A DNA stretch of 64,000 bases, taken from NCBI RefSeq assembly GCF_016908515.1, contig NZ_JAFBEA010000001.1, positions 620,001-684,000 on the forward strand. The letters run 5' to 3'. The translations under genes were made by a program, and so were the position numbers. Shown piece by piece: positions 8,456 to 18,226 of this stretch. Numbering within the stretch: the first letter of the stretch is position 1; each line of letters opens with the position of its first letter. This DNA comes from Virgibacillus halotolerans. Its GTDB lineage: Bacteria; Bacillota; Bacilli; Bacillales; Amphibacillaceae. The notes beneath the pieces are model-generated. The model saw nothing but the letters and a program-made list of their open reading frames with translations. It was not told the DNA's origin and searched no databases.

Positions 8456-10126
8456 ATGAAAACAGATATTGAAATTGCACAGCAAGCTGTTCTCAAACCG
8501 ATTCATGAAATTGCAGAGGGACTTGATTTAACGAAAGAAGATTGGGAACCATATGGTCACACAAAAGCGAAGCTATCTGATCACTTATTAAATAAATTAA
8601 AAGATCGTCCGGATGGCAAAATCGTATTGGTAACCTCGATCAATCCAACACCTGCTGGCGAGGGGAAATCCACTGTAACCGTTGGATTGGGACAAGCACT
8701 AAATAAAATTGGTGAAAAAGCAGTAATCGCTTTGAGAGAACCTTCACTGGGCCCTGTCATGGGAATGAAAGGCGGTGCAGCTGGTGGTGGTTATTCACAA
8801 GTACTGCCAATGGAGGATATAAACCTGCACTTTACTGGTGATCTTCATGCGATAACTAGTGCAAATAACGCGCTGTCTGCTTTCATTGATAATCATATCC
8901 AACGTGGCAATGACTTAAATATCGACCCACGAAGAATTGAATGGAAACGGGTTATGGACATGAATGACCGCGCCTTACGACAAATTGTTGTCGGTCTAGG
9001 TGGCCCATCGCGTGGCATACCTAGGGAAGATGGATTTAATATTACGGTTGCTTCAGAAATTATGGCTATTTTATGTTTGGCGACTGATCTTGATGATTTA
9101 AAAGACAGAATCTCAAAAATTATCATTGGATATACGTATGATGAAACACCAGTAACAGTAAAAGATCTAGCTGTCGAAGGTGCCTTAACATTACTATTAA
9201 AAGATGCGATTAAACCAAATTTAGTACAGACTACCGAAAACACAGCTGCAATTATCCATGGAGGTCCATTCGCCAATATTGCACATGGTTGTAATAGTAT
9301 TATAGCAACAAAAACAGCCGCTAAATTAGGAGATTATGTTATAACGGAAGCAGGATTTGGAGCAGATCTTGGCGCTGAAAAATTCTTGGATATTAAATCC
9401 CGTGCTGGAGAATTTAATACAGATGCTGTAGTGATTGTTGCTACTGTCCGCGCATTAAAAATGCATGGTGGTGTTGCGAAGAATAATCTGCAAGTCGAAA
9501 ACGTAGGGGCATTAAAAGCCGGAATGGCAAATTTAAATAAACATATTGAAACAATCGAAGCATTTGGTTTACCTTATGTCATTGCAATAAACAAATTCCC
9601 AACAGACACGAAAGCGGAAACTGAATTTATCGAGTCTTGGTGCAATATAAGGGGTATCGATGTTGCATTGACAGATGTATGGGCAAATGGTGGAGACGGC
9701 GGTATTCAATTAGCTGAAAAGATTATCCAGAAGACGGCAAACACTAAAAGAAATTTCAAACGGATTTATGAGTTAGATGAGGCATTGGAAACAAAGATCA
9801 GAAAAGTAGCCCAAACGGTGTATGGCGCAGACGATATCGAGCTCTCTGCAAAGGCCAAAAAGCAAATTGCCTTTTACGAAGCACAGGGATGGGGAAATCT
9901 TGCAGTATGTATGGCTAAAACGCAATATTCACTGTCAGACAATCCGGCGCTTGTAGGCAGACCAGAAGGGTTTACAATTGCTATCAGGGAGTTGCGCCCA
10001 TCTGTTGGCGCGGGGTTTATGGTCGTTTTAACGGGTGATATGATGACGATGCCAGGCTTGCCAAAAAATCCAGCGGCTTTAAATATGGATGTCACAGAAG
10101 ACGGAAAAATCGTTGGGCTTTTTTAA
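8456..10126 (+). CDS. fhs: Formate-tetrahydrofolate ligase
   Basis: Makes 10-formyl-THF from formate, THF and ATP, feeding purine synthesis and formyl-Met-tRNA. 556 residues, full length for the family. The P-loop TPAGEGKST is at 65-73, followed by [21 protein letters not shown]; the folate end of the fold is seen in [20 protein letters not shown] near the C-terminus. GAGGGGGAAGGA lies before the ATG. The stop overlaps the next start by one base (TAATG), so the HD hydrolase is translationally coupled. Confidence 0.97.
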   Translation: MKTDIEIAQQAVLKPIHEIAEGLDLTKEDWEPYGHTKAKLSDHLLNKLKDRPDGKIVLVTSINPTPAGEGKSTVTVGLGQALNKIGEKAVIALREPSLGPVMGMKGGAAGGGYSQVLPMEDINLHFTGDLHAITSANNALSAFIDNHIQRGNDLNIDPRRIEWKRVMDMNDRALRQIVVGLGGPSRGIPREDGFNITVASEIMAILCLATDLDDLKDRISKIIIGYTYDETPVTVKDLAVEGALTLLLKDAIKPNLVQTTENTAAIIHGGPFANIAHGCNSIIATKTAAKLGDYVITEAGFGADLGAEKFLDIKSRAGEFNTDAVVIVATVRALKMHGGVAKNNLQVENVGALKAGMANLNKHIETIEAFGLPYVIAINKFPTDTKAETEFIESWCNIRGIDVALTDVWANGGDGGIQLAEKIIQKTANTKRNFKRIYELDEALETKIRKVAQTVYGADDIELSAKAKKQIAFYEAQGWGNLAVCMAKTQYSLSDNPALVGRPEGFTIAIRELRPSVGAGFMVVLTGDMMTMPGLPKNPAALNMDVTEDGKIVGLF

Positions 10127-10716
10127 TGGAACAAGATCAACAATTACTGGCGATACGCAATTATATATATCATTTATTTCATGAAGATGTAACTGGTCAC
10201 GACTATTACCATATGAAACGGGTAGCAAGACTTGCGAAGCAGATTGCTAAACAGGAACATGGACATGCGTTTATTTGTGAAGCAGCTGCATGGGTTCATG
10301 ACGTTGGTGATCATAAACTATTTATCAATCCGGCTGTAGCGTGGAGTGACTTGCTAATCTTTTTGCGATCAATACATGTAACAGAAAAGCAAATAGACCA
10401 AATTGCGGATGCTGTTAAAAATGTTTCGTTTAGCAAGGGAATATCAACTCCTAGCACGTTAGAAGGAAGGATCGTTCAAGATGCAGATCGAATAGATGCC
10501 ATTGGAGCGATCGGCATTGCCAGGACATTTACTTATGGTGGGGCTAACAACCAACTCATACATCATCCAACGCAAAAAGACACATCCTTCCAGCATTTCG
10601 ATGAAAAATTACTGAAGTTAAAAGATTTAATGCATACAGAAACAGCGACAGCAATTGCTAGAGAACGGCACCAGTTCATGGAACAATTTTTAGTACAGTT
10701 TATGCAAGAATGGTAA
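10126..10716 (+). CDS. HD-domain phosphohydrolase (YpgQ-like)
   Basis: 196-residue metal-dependent phosphohydrolase. The HD metal ligands are visible as GHDYYHMKRV (His), WVHDVGDH (His-Asp) and VQDADRIDAIGAIGIARTF (distal Asp). It resembles B. subtilis YpgQ/YedJ proteins, for which nucleotide pyrophosphohydrolase activity has been proposed; the substrate here is unknown. Overlap with fhs suggests co-expression, but no shared pathway is obvious. Confidence 0.85.
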   Translation: MEQDQQLLAIRNYIYHLFHEDVTGHDYYHMKRVARLAKQIAKQEHGHAFICEAAAWVHDVGDHKLFINPAVAWSDLLIFLRSIHVTEKQIDQIADAVKNVSFSKGISTPSTLEGRIVQDADRIDAIGAIGIARTFTYGGANNQLIHHPTQKDTSFQHFDEKLLKLKDLMHTETATAIARERHQFMEQFLVQFMQEW

Positions 10717-10718
10717 AA

Positions 10719-10755
10719 AGGCAAGCAGGTGGCATGAAGCCTGCTCGTCTTTTTC
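10719..10755 (+). terminator. Probable terminator of fhs operon
   Basis: Stem AGCAGG / CCTGCT with a loop of about 10 nt and a T-rich end (TCTTTTTC). Moderate strength. Confidence 0.5.
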
Positions 10756-10980
10756 GTATGATTATACATAGGACATTTCTTTACTCCTCGGGCTACTATG
10801 AAGTGAAAATAGACGGGATATACGTTCCCTTAATGAAAAGTGCATTAAAAAAATAACTAGGAAAGAGAACGGTATTGAACTTACAGAGGAATCATTAACT
10901 ACTTCGATTTATGTTTATGTTACAATGGAGGCAAATAGAAGTTTGAAAATGAACAGTTTATAATTGGGGGAGATCTCATA

Positions 10981-11934
10981 ATGAATGGGGAACAGGCATA
11001 TTTAAATTTAGGTAAACACATATTAGAGAATGGCAATAAGAAAGGCGATCGAACAAATACAGGAACATATTCCATATTTGGACATCAAATGCGTTTTGAT
11101 TTAAGTGATGGATTCCCATTGTTAACGACAAAAAAAGTCCCATTCCGATTAATTGCCAGTGAACTGCTCTGGTTTATAAAAGGCGATACCAATATTCGTT
11201 ACCTATTAGAAAACAACAACAACATTTGGAACGAATGGGCATTTGAAGGATGGATAAACAGTAATGAATATAGTGGCCCTGACATGCAGGACTTTGGAAT
11301 TCGCAGCCAACAGGATGAAGCATTTAATAAGAGCTATCAGCAACAAATGGAGCTATTTAAAGAGAAGATACTTCAGGATGATGAGTTTGCGCATAAATTC
11401 GGTGACCTTGGCTCTGTATATGGAAAGCAATGGCGCCAATGGAAGACTTCGCAAGATGAAACAATTGATCAGTTAAAAGAAGTTATTGAATCGATTCGAA
11501 ACAATCCAGATTCCCGCCGACATATCGTTTCTGCATGGAATCCGGAAGACATTCCAAACATGGCATTGCCACCTTGTCATACATTGTTTCAATTCTATGT
11601 TGCAGACGGGAAATTATCGTGCCAGCTATATCAACGAAGCGCAGATGTGTTCCTCGGTGTCCCATTTAATATTGCCAGCTATGCTTTATTAACCTATTTA
11701 ATTGCACACGAGTGTAATTTAGAAGTAGGGGAATTTATACACACTTTAGGCGACGCACATATTTATTCTAATCACGTGGAACAAATAAAAACACAGCTCA
11801 GCCGGGAAATTCGTCCATTTCCACAACTGAAGATAAACCAAGAGAAAGGATCTATCTTTGATTTCGAATTAACCGATTTTGAAATCATTGATTACCATCC
11901 ACATCCGGCAATCAAAGCACCAATCGCTGTATAA
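10981..11934 (+). CDS. thyA: Thymidylate synthase
   Basis: Converts dUMP to dTMP using methylene-THF as carbon and hydride donor, giving dihydrofolate for DfrA. 317 residues: the long Lactobacillus casei-like form with an insertion at about residues 90-140 that E. coli lacks. The catalytic Cys199 lies in [11 protein letters not shown]; the arginines in [14 protein letters not shown] and the [20 protein letters not shown] segment bind dUMP. GGGGGAGATCTCATA precedes the ATG. Next comes dfrA after 32 nt, the classic thymidylate cycle pair. Confidence 0.98.
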   Translation: MNGEQAYLNLGKHILENGNKKGDRTNTGTYSIFGHQMRFDLSDGFPLLTTKKVPFRLIASELLWFIKGDTNIRYLLENNNNIWNEWAFEGWINSNEYSGPDMQDFGIRSQQDEAFNKSYQQQMELFKEKILQDDEFAHKFGDLGSVYGKQWRQWKTSQDETIDQLKEVIESIRNNPDSRRHIVSAWNPEDIPNMALPPCHTLFQFYVADGKLSCQLYQRSADVFLGVPFNIASYALLTYLIAHECNLEVGEFIHTLGDAHIYSNHVEQIKTQLSREIRPFPQLKINQEKGSIFDFELTDFEIIDYHPHPAIKAPIAV

Positions 11935-11966
11935 AAATAGTAGATAGTAGGAGGTAGGTATTTTTT

Positions 11967-12458
11967 ATGATTTCACTGCTCTTAGCGATGGATCGCAATC
12001 ATGTCATTGGTTTAAATAACGATTTACCATGGCGTTTACCAAAAGACTTGCGTTTTTTCAAAGAAAAAACAACGGGTAATACCATTATAATGGGAAGAAA
12101 AACATACGAATCAATGGGGGGCGCCTTACCTAATCGAAGAAATGTCGTTATTACAAGCTCGGAAAATCCGTTTCCAGAAAATGTACATGTTATTCGTAAT
12201 TTAGAATCTATTCGGGAATGGGATAAAGAAAGTCCAAATGAGGAAGTATTTGTTATCGGCGGTGGGAATATATTTAAACAAATATTACCTTTTGCTGATC
12301 GTATATACATTACGTGGATAGATCAAGATTTTGATGGCGACACTTATTTTCCAGAGTTTTCGGAGCTTGACTGGTCATTAACATCAAAAGTAAAAGGGGA
12401 AAAAAACGAAACAAACCCTTATGATTATTATTTTTTACAATATGATCGAAAACAATAA
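11967..12458 (+). CDS. dfrA: Dihydrofolate reductase
   Basis: NADPH-dependent reduction of dihydrofolate to THF, the target of trimethoprim. 163 residues. The catalytic acid Asp27 lies in LPWRLPKDLRFFK; NADPH contacts are seen in IIMGRKTYESMG and FVIGGGNIFKQILP; DYYFLQY is near the C-terminus. It follows thyA directly, and mobA follows 18 nt later, so a three-gene transcript is likely. Confidence 0.97.
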   Translation: MISLLLAMDRNHVIGLNNDLPWRLPKDLRFFKEKTTGNTIIMGRKTYESMGGALPNRRNVVITSSENPFPENVHVIRNLESIREWDKESPNEEVFVIGGGNIFKQILPFADRIYITWIDQDFDGDTYFPEFSELDWSLTSKVKGEKNETNPYDYYFLQYDRKQ

Positions 12459-12476
12459 ATCATGTGAGGGGATTTC

Positions 12477-13055
12477 ATGGAAACATGTGGAATTATTCTT
12501 TCCGGTGGTAACTCTACTAGAATGGGAACGAATAAATCATTACTGACTATTAGAGACAAAACGGTAATTGAATGGATTTCGGCTGAACTTAACGCTTGTA
12601 CAGATAAAGTAGCACTGATAGCAAATGAACAGGAGCAGTATGAATTTCTACATTTAGAAACATATGCTGACCGATATATAAATAAAGGACCATTAGCGGG
12701 ATTAGAAGCTGCTTTATATCATATAGATGCCGATCTTTTTGTAATTGCTGCCTGTGATATGCCATTTGTGAATGGACAAGTATACAATTACCTATTGGAA
12801 CAAATTGAAGATTTTGATGCAGTTGTACCTGTCTATAATAATCGAATCCATCCGCTCGCAGGTATTTACAGAAAAAGTGTACTGCCAAAAATACAGCAGC
12901 AAATAGAGAAAAATAATCTTAAAGTAAGGGGTTTTTTTGAACATATTAAGGTAAACTATATAAGAGAATTCATCCCTATACCAACTACTATATTAGAAAA
13001 ACATTTTTTTAACATGAATAATCCTGCACAATATGAAGAAGCAAAACGTTTTTGA
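12477..13055 (+). CDS. mobA: Molybdenum cofactor guanylyltransferase
   Basis: Nucleotidyltransferase that links GMP to molybdopterin, giving the bis-MGD cofactor of DMSO-reductase-class enzymes. 192 residues. The N-terminal signature LSGGNSTRMGTNKSLL and the metal-binding Asp in VIAACDMPFV are intact. No other moco genes or molybdoenzymes are in the window. It sits after thyA-dfrA and before the tat genes; bis-MGD enzymes are common Tat clients, so the neighbourhood with tatA/tatC may be meaningful (inference). Confidence 0.92.
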   Translation: METCGIILSGGNSTRMGTNKSLLTIRDKTVIEWISAELNACTDKVALIANEQEQYEFLHLETYADRYINKGPLAGLEAALYHIDADLFVIAACDMPFVNGQVYNYLLEQIEDFDAVVPVYNNRIHPLAGIYRKSVLPKIQQQIEKNNLKVRGFFEHIKVNYIREFIPIPTTILEKHFFNMNNPAQYEEAKRF

Positions 13056-13193
13056 TTTGGTTTATAGGGAGAAATCATGTTAAAATGTAAACGATCGATG
13101 ATCAAACATGGAAAAGTATGGTACAGTAATGAACCAAATATTTCTTTTAAATGATACATCCAATAATAATTTAATTAAAAAGAAGGTGTGCAT

Positions 13194-13400
13194 ATGTTAT
13201 CAAGTATTGGAGTGCCTGGATTAATCTTAATCGTCATTCTTGCGTTGATTGTCTTTGGTCCGAAAAAACTACCGGAAATTGGTAAAGCTGCGGGTGACAC
13301 ATTACGTGAATTTAAAAAGTCGACCAAGGATATAACCAGTGATGTTACAGATGAAGTGAATGAAACAAAAGCGTTGATTAAAGACGAGGATGGCAAATAA
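13194..13400 (+). CDS. tatA: Twin-arginine translocase TatA, copy 1
   Basis: Pore-forming subunit of the Tat pathway, which exports folded proteins. One N-terminal membrane helix ([21 protein letters not shown]), the hinge [10 protein letters not shown], an amphipathic helix and a charged tail; 68 residues. ATG at 13194 is chosen because AAGAAGG lies 7 nt upstream; the GTG at 13188 is too close to it. Followed by a second TatA and TatC. Confidence 0.95.
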   Translation: MLSSIGVPGLILIVILALIVFGPKKLPEIGKAAGDTLREFKKSTKDITSDVTDEVNETKALIKDEDGK

Positions 13401-13418
13401 TACATCGGAGTGATGAAT

Positions 13419-13601
13419 ATGTTTAGTAACATTGGTATGCCTGGGTTAATACTCATTCTAATTATCGCATTAATTGTATTTGGTCCCTCTAAATTGCCGG
13501 AAATTGGTAAAGCAGTTGGCAGTTCTTTAAAAGAATTCAAAAATGCTACAAAGGATATTATGGGTGATGATACAAAAGATAACAAAGAAAACAAGTCATA
13601 A
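13419..13601 (+). CDS. tatA: Twin-arginine translocase TatA, copy 2
   Basis: 60-residue paralogue of the gene just upstream, with the same layout: [22 protein letters not shown] helix in the membrane, [12 protein letters not shown] hinge, amphipathic helix. ATG at 13419 lies 8 nt after CGGAG; in-frame GTG and ATG upstream overlap that site. The two copies are close enough in sequence to be a tandem duplication; they may form different TatA assemblies or be redundant. Confidence 0.93.
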   Translation: MFSNIGMPGLILILIIALIVFGPSKLPEIGKAVGSSLKEFKNATKDIMGDDTKDNKENKS

Positions 13602-13682
13602 TTGAATTACTTTAATTGGACGAGGGTGTAAGGGGGCTACCTTACATCTTCTTTTATGCTTTATTGCTGGGAGAGTGAAGAA

Positions 13683-14447
13683 ATGTCTGAGGATCAACAA
13701 ACAGAAATCGATAAAGAAATGAATTTGACCGGGCATCTGTCCGAGCTAAGAAATAGACTTATTGTAACGGCTATATTTTTTGTTGCATTTTTTATTTTGG
13801 GTTTTGTCTATGTGAAGAAGATTTATAACTTTTTTGTTGAGGATATAGATTTCAAATTAACAGTTATTAGTCCTGGTGAAATTATTTGGATTCATTTTAC
13901 CATGGCTGGACTAGTTGCGATTGCGATAACGATACCTTTATTAGCATTTCAAATATGGTCATTTATTAAGCCGGGCCTTACGCCTACGGAGAGAAAGGCA
14001 TCACTTGCTTATATCCCTGCGCTATTCCTGTTATTTATAGGTGGTCTTGTGTTTGGATACTATATGTTTATTAAAATGATCCTGCCTTTTCTACTTTCTT
14101 TAAATGATGGTATGTTTAATGAGATGTTCACAGTAGATAAATACTTTAAATTTTTACTGCGCGTAACATTACCATTTGCATTCCTGTTTGAAATACCAAT
14201 TATTGCGATGTTCTTAACAAGTATTGGTATACTGTCACCAGATTTCATGCAAAGAACCCGAAAATATGCTTATTTCATTCTCGTGATTATTGGGACAATC
14301 GTAACACCACCAGACTTTGTATTACAGCTCGTTGTTGCTGTACCATTAATTATCCTGTATGAAATCAGCATTCAATTGTCAAAAATTGTTTATCGTAAAA
14401 AGATGCGAAAGCATGAAAAGTTTATGAACGAGGGTAATGAGGAATAA
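13683..14447 (+). CDS. tatC: Twin-arginine translocase TatC
   Basis: Six-helix membrane protein that recognises the twin-arginine signal peptide. 254 residues from ATG 13683, which has a GGGAGAG site; the frame continues 9 codons upstream without one. Family signatures: HLSELRNRLI near the N-terminus, the FIKPGLTPTERK loop and a YIPALFLLFIGGLVFGYY helix. A small hairpin at 13626-13650 separates it from the TatA genes. Confidence 0.96.
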   Translation: MSEDQQTEIDKEMNLTGHLSELRNRLIVTAIFFVAFFILGFVYVKKIYNFFVEDIDFKLTVISPGEIIWIHFTMAGLVAIAITIPLLAFQIWSFIKPGLTPTERKASLAYIPALFLLFIGGLVFGYYMFIKMILPFLLSLNDGMFNEMFTVDKYFKFLLRVTLPFAFLFEIPIIAMFLTSIGILSPDFMQRTRKYAYFILVIIGTIVTPPDFVLQLVVAVPLIILYEISIQLSKIVYRKKMRKHEKFMNEGNEE

Positions 14448-14460
14448 TGGGGTGAAATAA

Positions 14461-14676
14461 TTGCGACCGTTTTATCAATTTTTATTAACGTATCGAGGAA
14501 AAAAACAGGCTGATGACAAAAGTAATCTTGCTGATTGGGCATTTTTTGATCATAATTTCCCCAAGTACTCCAAAGATTATAATGAAATCAGCAATTACTT
14601 AGAATGGAATAGTCCCTTTATCAATGCATTGGTTGTATTTGATGAACTTTGGGATGTTTATAAAATTGAGAAATAA
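14461..14676 (+). CDS. yozE: YozE family protein (SAM-like fold)
   Basis: 71 residues starting at TTG 14461 after GGGGTGA, 13 nt past tatC. Family wording MRPFYQFLLTYRGKKQADDKSNLADWAF and FPKYSKDYNEISNYLE is typical of UPF0346/YozE, a small helical protein of unknown function. A strong terminator follows, closing the tat operon. Confidence 0.85.
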   Translation: MRPFYQFLLTYRGKKQADDKSNLADWAFFDHNFPKYSKDYNEISNYLEWNSPFINALVVFDELWDVYKIEK

Positions 14677-14679
14677 TTT

Positions 14680-14714
14680 CAAAAGGCGCTGGTATAATTA
14701 CCAGTGCCTTTTTA
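14680..14714 (+). terminator. tat-yozE operon terminator
   Basis: Stem AAAGGCGCTGGTA / TACCAGTGCCTTT with one G-T pair, then Ts. Confidence 0.88.
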
Positions 14715-14716
14715 TG

Positions 14717-15209
14717 AGGGAAATAATAATTTCAAAAATCAATCCACTTTATTGAAACTCTATCATTTGACATTCCATCACCCGGATTCATTAACAAGAA
14801 CAATACATTAATCCACCGAAAATTTTTTGCTTTAATATAGTATTATTTAATCGGATATAATCTCTTAAAAGCATATGTGAAAGGTGGTACAAGAATTCAA
14901 ACAAACGTTTGATCAATTATCAGAAATTATTTATAGGCATTGATATATCCTAGCAACATGAAGTGAAACTACATTCAGTGAGAGGGTTTTACTGTCACGC
15001 TAAACTGCGATAAAGTTTCCTTATTCCCTTTTTTTCGCTAATAATTTGCCCGGTGAGATGTTTATTTTGTGGAATCTTGCGGTTGCCCGGGAAATAACTA
15101 TTTATTTCTTCTCATTTATCTGTTAAGTCATTTTGTATAGCCTACACGCTTTACCTCTCATTACGTACAATAATCTAGAGTGATGATGAGTGATTTAAGG
15201 GGGATTAAC
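14717..15209. other. Gene-poor stretch with a possible gene remnant
   Basis: No intact gene. A TATAAT (about 14857-14862) is followed by AAAGGTGG and an open frame of about 19 codons from GTG 14884 (VVQEFKQTFDQLSEIIYRH), then a stop; it reads like the beginning of a lost gene. It contains a 6-4-6 inverted repeat, TCAAACAAACGTTTGA (14897-14912), that could be an operator. The rest is AT-rich without obvious structure. Confidence 0.35.
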
Positions 15210-15680
15210 ATGGTATTACCAATTTATCAACAAAGAGGTCAATATCCACCAATGCAGCAGTTTCGAAATCCGAATCCTAACATGTATCCACAGCCAAACC
15301 TGAATAGAGGGAATGTACGCGGTCCAGGTCCCAATAAAATACAAGATATGGTACAACGATTTGTTCAACCCTCAGCAGGGGGTAATATAGGCAGTAGGGT
15401 AGCTGGTGGTGGACTATCCCAAACATTAGGTAATGTGCAACAGGTATTAAAGGTTGTACAATCAACTGCTCCAATGATTCAGGAATACGGGCCAATCGTC
15501 AAAAACATTCCAGCAATGTATCGGATGATGAAAGCAATTAAAGATGTAGATAGTACAGACAGTGAAACGGAAAATAAAACCAACACAACAGAAACTCAAA
15601 ACAGCACAATAGCAAAAGAAGTGGTAGCAGATGAGCCTATAAAAAGAAGCGGTGAGTCTACACCAAAGTTATTTATTTAA
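15210..15680 (+). CDS. YqfQ-like (VrrA family) protein
   Basis: 156 residues, hydrophilic, starting at ATG 15210 after AAGGGGG. N-terminal half rich in Pro, Gln, Asn and Tyr with no clear fold; the middle has the family segment APMIQEYGPIVKNIPAMYRM; the tail is Thr/Glu-rich and low complexity. In B. subtilis YqfQ is a sporulation-linked protein of unknown role. The conserved YGP...KN(I/L)PAM stretch is the basis for the call. Confidence 0.75.
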   Translation: MVLPIYQQRGQYPPMQQFRNPNPNMYPQPNLNRGNVRGPGPNKIQDMVQRFVQPSAGGNIGSRVAGGGLSQTLGNVQQVLKVVQSTAPMIQEYGPIVKNIPAMYRMMKAIKDVDSTDSETENKTNTTETQNSTIAKEVVADEPIKRSGESTPKLFI

Positions 15681-15761
15681 CCCAATAAGGCACAGTACTT
15701 GATTTTTTTTGCAATTAGCGGAAAAATAGGGGTATCATAGTGTTAATTGGAGGAAATAAAA

Positions 15762-16721
15762 TTGACTAATCATAAAGCTTTAGCAACATTTGCAGGTGGC
15801 TGTTTTTGGTGTATGGTTGAACCATTTGACGAGCGTCCAGGAATTATTAGTGTCATCTCTGGATATACTGGTGGAACAATTGAAAACCCAACGTATGAAC
15901 AAGTTTGTTCAAATGAAACGGGACACGTAGAGGCCGTGCAAATCACATATGATCCGCAAGTGATGTCCTATGAACAGCTTGTGAGTACGTTTTGGCAACA
16001 AATCGATCCAACCGATCCAGGTGGACAATTTAACGATCGAGGCGAATCTTATCAAACCGCCATTTTTTATCATGATGAAGAACAAAAACAAGTTGCAGAG
16101 AAATCCAAACAGGAATTAGAAGCAAGCGGAAAATTCACAAAACAAATCGCAACAAAAATTATTCCCGCGAAAACATTCTATCCTGCAGAAGAGCAACATC
16201 AAGATTACTATAAAAAACGGTCCTCACATTATCGATTATATAAAAAAGGATCTGGAAGAGAAGACTTTATCAAAGAAAATTGGCAACAACCTGTTGATAA
16301 ATCAAAACTAAAAGAACAATTAACGCCTATTCAATACAGTGTAACACAAGAAAATGGAACAGAAAGGCCATTCCAAAATGAGTATTGGGACAATGAGGAA
16401 GAGGGAATTTATATTGATCTGATCTCTGGCAATGTTTTGTTTTCTTCAAAAGATAAGTTTGATGCTGCGTGTGGTTGGCCAAGCTTTACCAAACCGGTCG
16501 ACAAATACGAAGTAACGGAGCACACTGATGAAACTCATGGAATGATTCGCACGGAGGTAAGAAGTAAAACTGCCAATTCACATCTCGGACATGTGTTTGA
16601 AGATGGCCCGGTTGAAGCTGGTGGGCTACGTTATTGTATGAATTCAGCAGCAATGAAATTTATTCCTAAAGAGGAAATGGTAGAAAAAGGGTATAAAAAA
16701 TATCTTTATTTATTTAATTGA
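15762..16721 (+). CDS. msrAB: Fused methionine sulfoxide reductase MsrA-MsrB
   Basis: Repairs both S- and R-methionine sulfoxide. 319 residues from TTG 15762 (GGAGG 7-11 nt upstream; an earlier TTG overlaps that site). The MsrA domain (about 5-165) has the catalytic GCFWC (Cys at residue 14) and EQHQDYY; the MsrB domain (about 185-319) has [19 protein letters not shown] and the nucleophile Cys292 in GLRYCMNS. The two CxxC zinc motifs of many MsrB proteins are absent, so this is the zinc-free class. Cytosolic, no signal peptide. Confidence 0.95.
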   Translation: MTNHKALATFAGGCFWCMVEPFDERPGIISVISGYTGGTIENPTYEQVCSNETGHVEAVQITYDPQVMSYEQLVSTFWQQIDPTDPGGQFNDRGESYQTAIFYHDEEQKQVAEKSKQELEASGKFTKQIATKIIPAKTFYPAEEQHQDYYKKRSSHYRLYKKGSGREDFIKENWQQPVDKSKLKEQLTPIQYSVTQENGTERPFQNEYWDNEEEGIYIDLISGNVLFSSKDKFDAACGWPSFTKPVDKYEVTEHTDETHGMIRTEVRSKTANSHLGHVFEDGPVEAGGLRYCMNSAAMKFIPKEEMVEKGYKKYLYLFN

Positions 16722-16781
16722 CCATAATTTTATTATGTTAACTAAGTAAAATAAGTATGATAATACGGAGGGCTCGAATAA

Positions 16782-16988
16782 ATGATTCACCTAAACTGGG
16801 AAGACAGAAAAACAATCAAACAAATAGAATGTGTTCATGCTGATGCAAAGAAGTTTATCGTTCATAACAAGCTTACACCTGGGAAGAAGTATGATGTGAA
16901 AAATGAAACAGATGAATTTTATTTTATTATTGATAACAGCCAGCGAATAGGTGGCTTTCTCAAAGAATATTTTAAGGAAAGAGAATAG
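16782..16988 (+). CDS. DUF6501-like small protein
   Basis: 68 residues, no membrane segment, with the phrase KYDVKNETDEFYFIIDN. The wording matches small conserved Bacillaceae proteins that I recall as DUF6501; function unknown. ATG follows ACGGAGGGC. The gene stands alone and a terminator overlaps its stop codon. Confidence 0.75.
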   Translation: MIHLNWEDRKTIKQIECVHADAKKFIVHNKLTPGKKYDVKNETDEFYFIIDNSQRIGGFLKEYFKERE

Positions 16989-17014
16989 CGGGGAGTTTAT
17001 CCTGCTATTTTTTT
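16985..17014 (+). terminator. Terminator after DUF6501-like gene
   Basis: Stem ATAGCGGG / TCCTGCTAT with one G-T pair, followed by seven Ts. Confidence 0.8.
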
Positions 17015-17132
17015 CCTTAAATTTACACAATAATGTTTTCTATTTTGTCGTTTAGTGTTATAATTCATTTACTATTTTAAATAATAGGATATAGTGACAT
17101 GTTTTTCAATTCTATGTAAAGGGATGATCAAG

Positions 17133-17687
17133 ATGAAGACAATCTATTTTGTTCGACATTGCACTGCTGATGGACAGCATAAGGATTCTCCGTTAACGAC
17201 TGTAGGAATGCGGCAAGCACACTTACTTTCTATGTTTTTATCCGAACAAAATATTTTTGTTGATAAGATTATCTCAAGCCCTTATTTACGTGCGATTGAA
17301 AGCATCAAACCTTACGCGGAATCAGCAAACAAAAAAATTGAAATTGATCAACGCTTGCAAGAGAGAATACTGAGCAATGAGCCGATAGACGACTGGTTGG
17401 AAGTATTAGAGCACTCCTTTAATGATCACCAATATTCCTTAATTGGTGGTGAATCTGCTAATGATGCGGTTCAAAGGGCGAATACACTACTGGAGCCACT
17501 ATATACCGATGATCATATTAAAAACATCATTTTAGTCAGCCATGGAAATCTATTAGCATTATTATTTCAGCAATTTGATAAAAGCTTTGGCTTCAACCAA
17601 TGGAAAGAACTAAGTAATCCCGATGTATACAGATTAAACATAGCAGATGAAAATACGTCATTAGAACGCATATGGAAAAGCAATTAA
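17133..17687 (+). CDS. Histidine phosphatase family protein
   Basis: 184-residue phosphoglycerate-mutase-like phosphatase. The catalytic RHC motif in YFVRHCTADGQ (usually RHG) carries the phospho-accepting His; SSPYLRAIESIKP and VSHGNLLALLFQQF supply the Arg and second His. ATG 17133 is chosen from AAAGGG spacing. Substrate unknown: family members act on phosphosugars or nucleotides. RHC instead of RHG is a common variant and not a sign of inactivation. Confidence 0.85.
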   Translation: MKTIYFVRHCTADGQHKDSPLTTVGMRQAHLLSMFLSEQNIFVDKIISSPYLRAIESIKPYAESANKKIEIDQRLQERILSNEPIDDWLEVLEHSFNDHQYSLIGGESANDAVQRANTLLEPLYTDDHIKNIILVSHGNLLALLFQQFDKSFGFNQWKELSNPDVYRLNIADENTSLERIWKSN

Positions 17688-17714
17688 ATTTCCATGTTTC
17701 GTTGACATAATACG

Positions 17715-17728
17715 CGAACGTATGTTTA
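17715..17728. promoter_or_regulatory. LexA-like box over a weak promoter
   Basis: CGAAC-GTAT-GTTTA resembles the Bacillus SOS box (CGAAC-N4-GTTCG) with a degenerate right arm. A TTGACA at 17702-17707 places a possible -10 (TTTATT) over the box. The next gene, a ferredoxin 180 nt on, has its own promoter. Confidence 0.3.
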
Positions 17729-17829
17729 TTATTAGCGATTTATCCCCAAAGTAGCATCCTTTAAATCTTATTAAATCTCTCCATTTCTTTCTACCCATTC
17801 ATTATCATTATTTATTCAAAGAAGAATCT

Positions 17830-17859
17830 TTTACTTTTTTACCGTAAATAAGCTATAAT
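17830..17859 (+). promoter_or_regulatory. Probable ferredoxin promoter
   Basis: TTTACT (17830-17835), 18-nt spacer, TATAAT (17854-17859), 46 nt before the start codon. Confidence 0.55.
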
Positions 17860-17905
17860 AACATCATGAATCATTTCATTTACGCGTATGAAGGAGGAGA
17901 ATAAC

Positions 17906-18145
17906 TTGGCTTTTATTATTACATCACCTTGTAAGGATGAAAAATCCGGAGAATGTGTCGAAGTGTGTCCAGTGGATTGTATTGAAGAAGGGAAAGATAT
18001 GTTTTATATTGATCCTGATATATGTATCGACTGTGGGGCATGTGAAGCAGTCTGTCCGGTTGAAGCTATATTTATGGAAGATGAAGTTCCTGAAGAAGAA
18101 ACACCATATATTGAATTAAACCGTAAATTTTTCCAGGAAGGTTAA
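17906..18145 (+). CDS. Ferredoxin with two Fe-S clusters (7Fe-type Cys spacing)
   Basis: 79-residue soluble electron carrier. TTG 17906 lies 6-8 nt after GGAGGAGA. The first Cys set has spacing C9-x7-C17-x3-C21-x3-C25, the pattern of [3Fe-4S]/[4Fe-4S] ferredoxins; the second is CIDCGACEAVCPVEAI (C-x2-C-x2-C-x3-CP). The tail is acidic. Cluster types are inferred from spacing and not proven. Redox partners are unknown. Confidence 0.9.
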   Translation: MAFIITSPCKDEKSGECVEVCPVDCIEEGKDMFYIDPDICIDCGACEAVCPVEAIFMEDEVPEEETPYIELNRKFFQEG

Positions 18146-18184
18146 TATAAAAAAAGTGCAGGCACTTAACTAATTCGTGTCAAA

Positions 18185-18213
18185 ATACCGCTGCCTTTGT
18201 TAGACAGTGGTAT
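18185..18213. terminator. Hairpin between ferredoxin and acyP
   Basis: Stem ATACCGCTG / CAGTGGTAT with one G-T pair and an 11-nt loop; short T-rich ends on both sides. Serves two converging genes. Confidence 0.6.
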
Positions 18214-18226
18214 TTCATCTTTTGCA

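Noticed and set aside
13175-13594. 139-codon ORF opposite the two TatA genes
   Set aside because: Antisense to two clear TatA genes; its apparent hydrophobic repeats mirror the TatA membrane helices.
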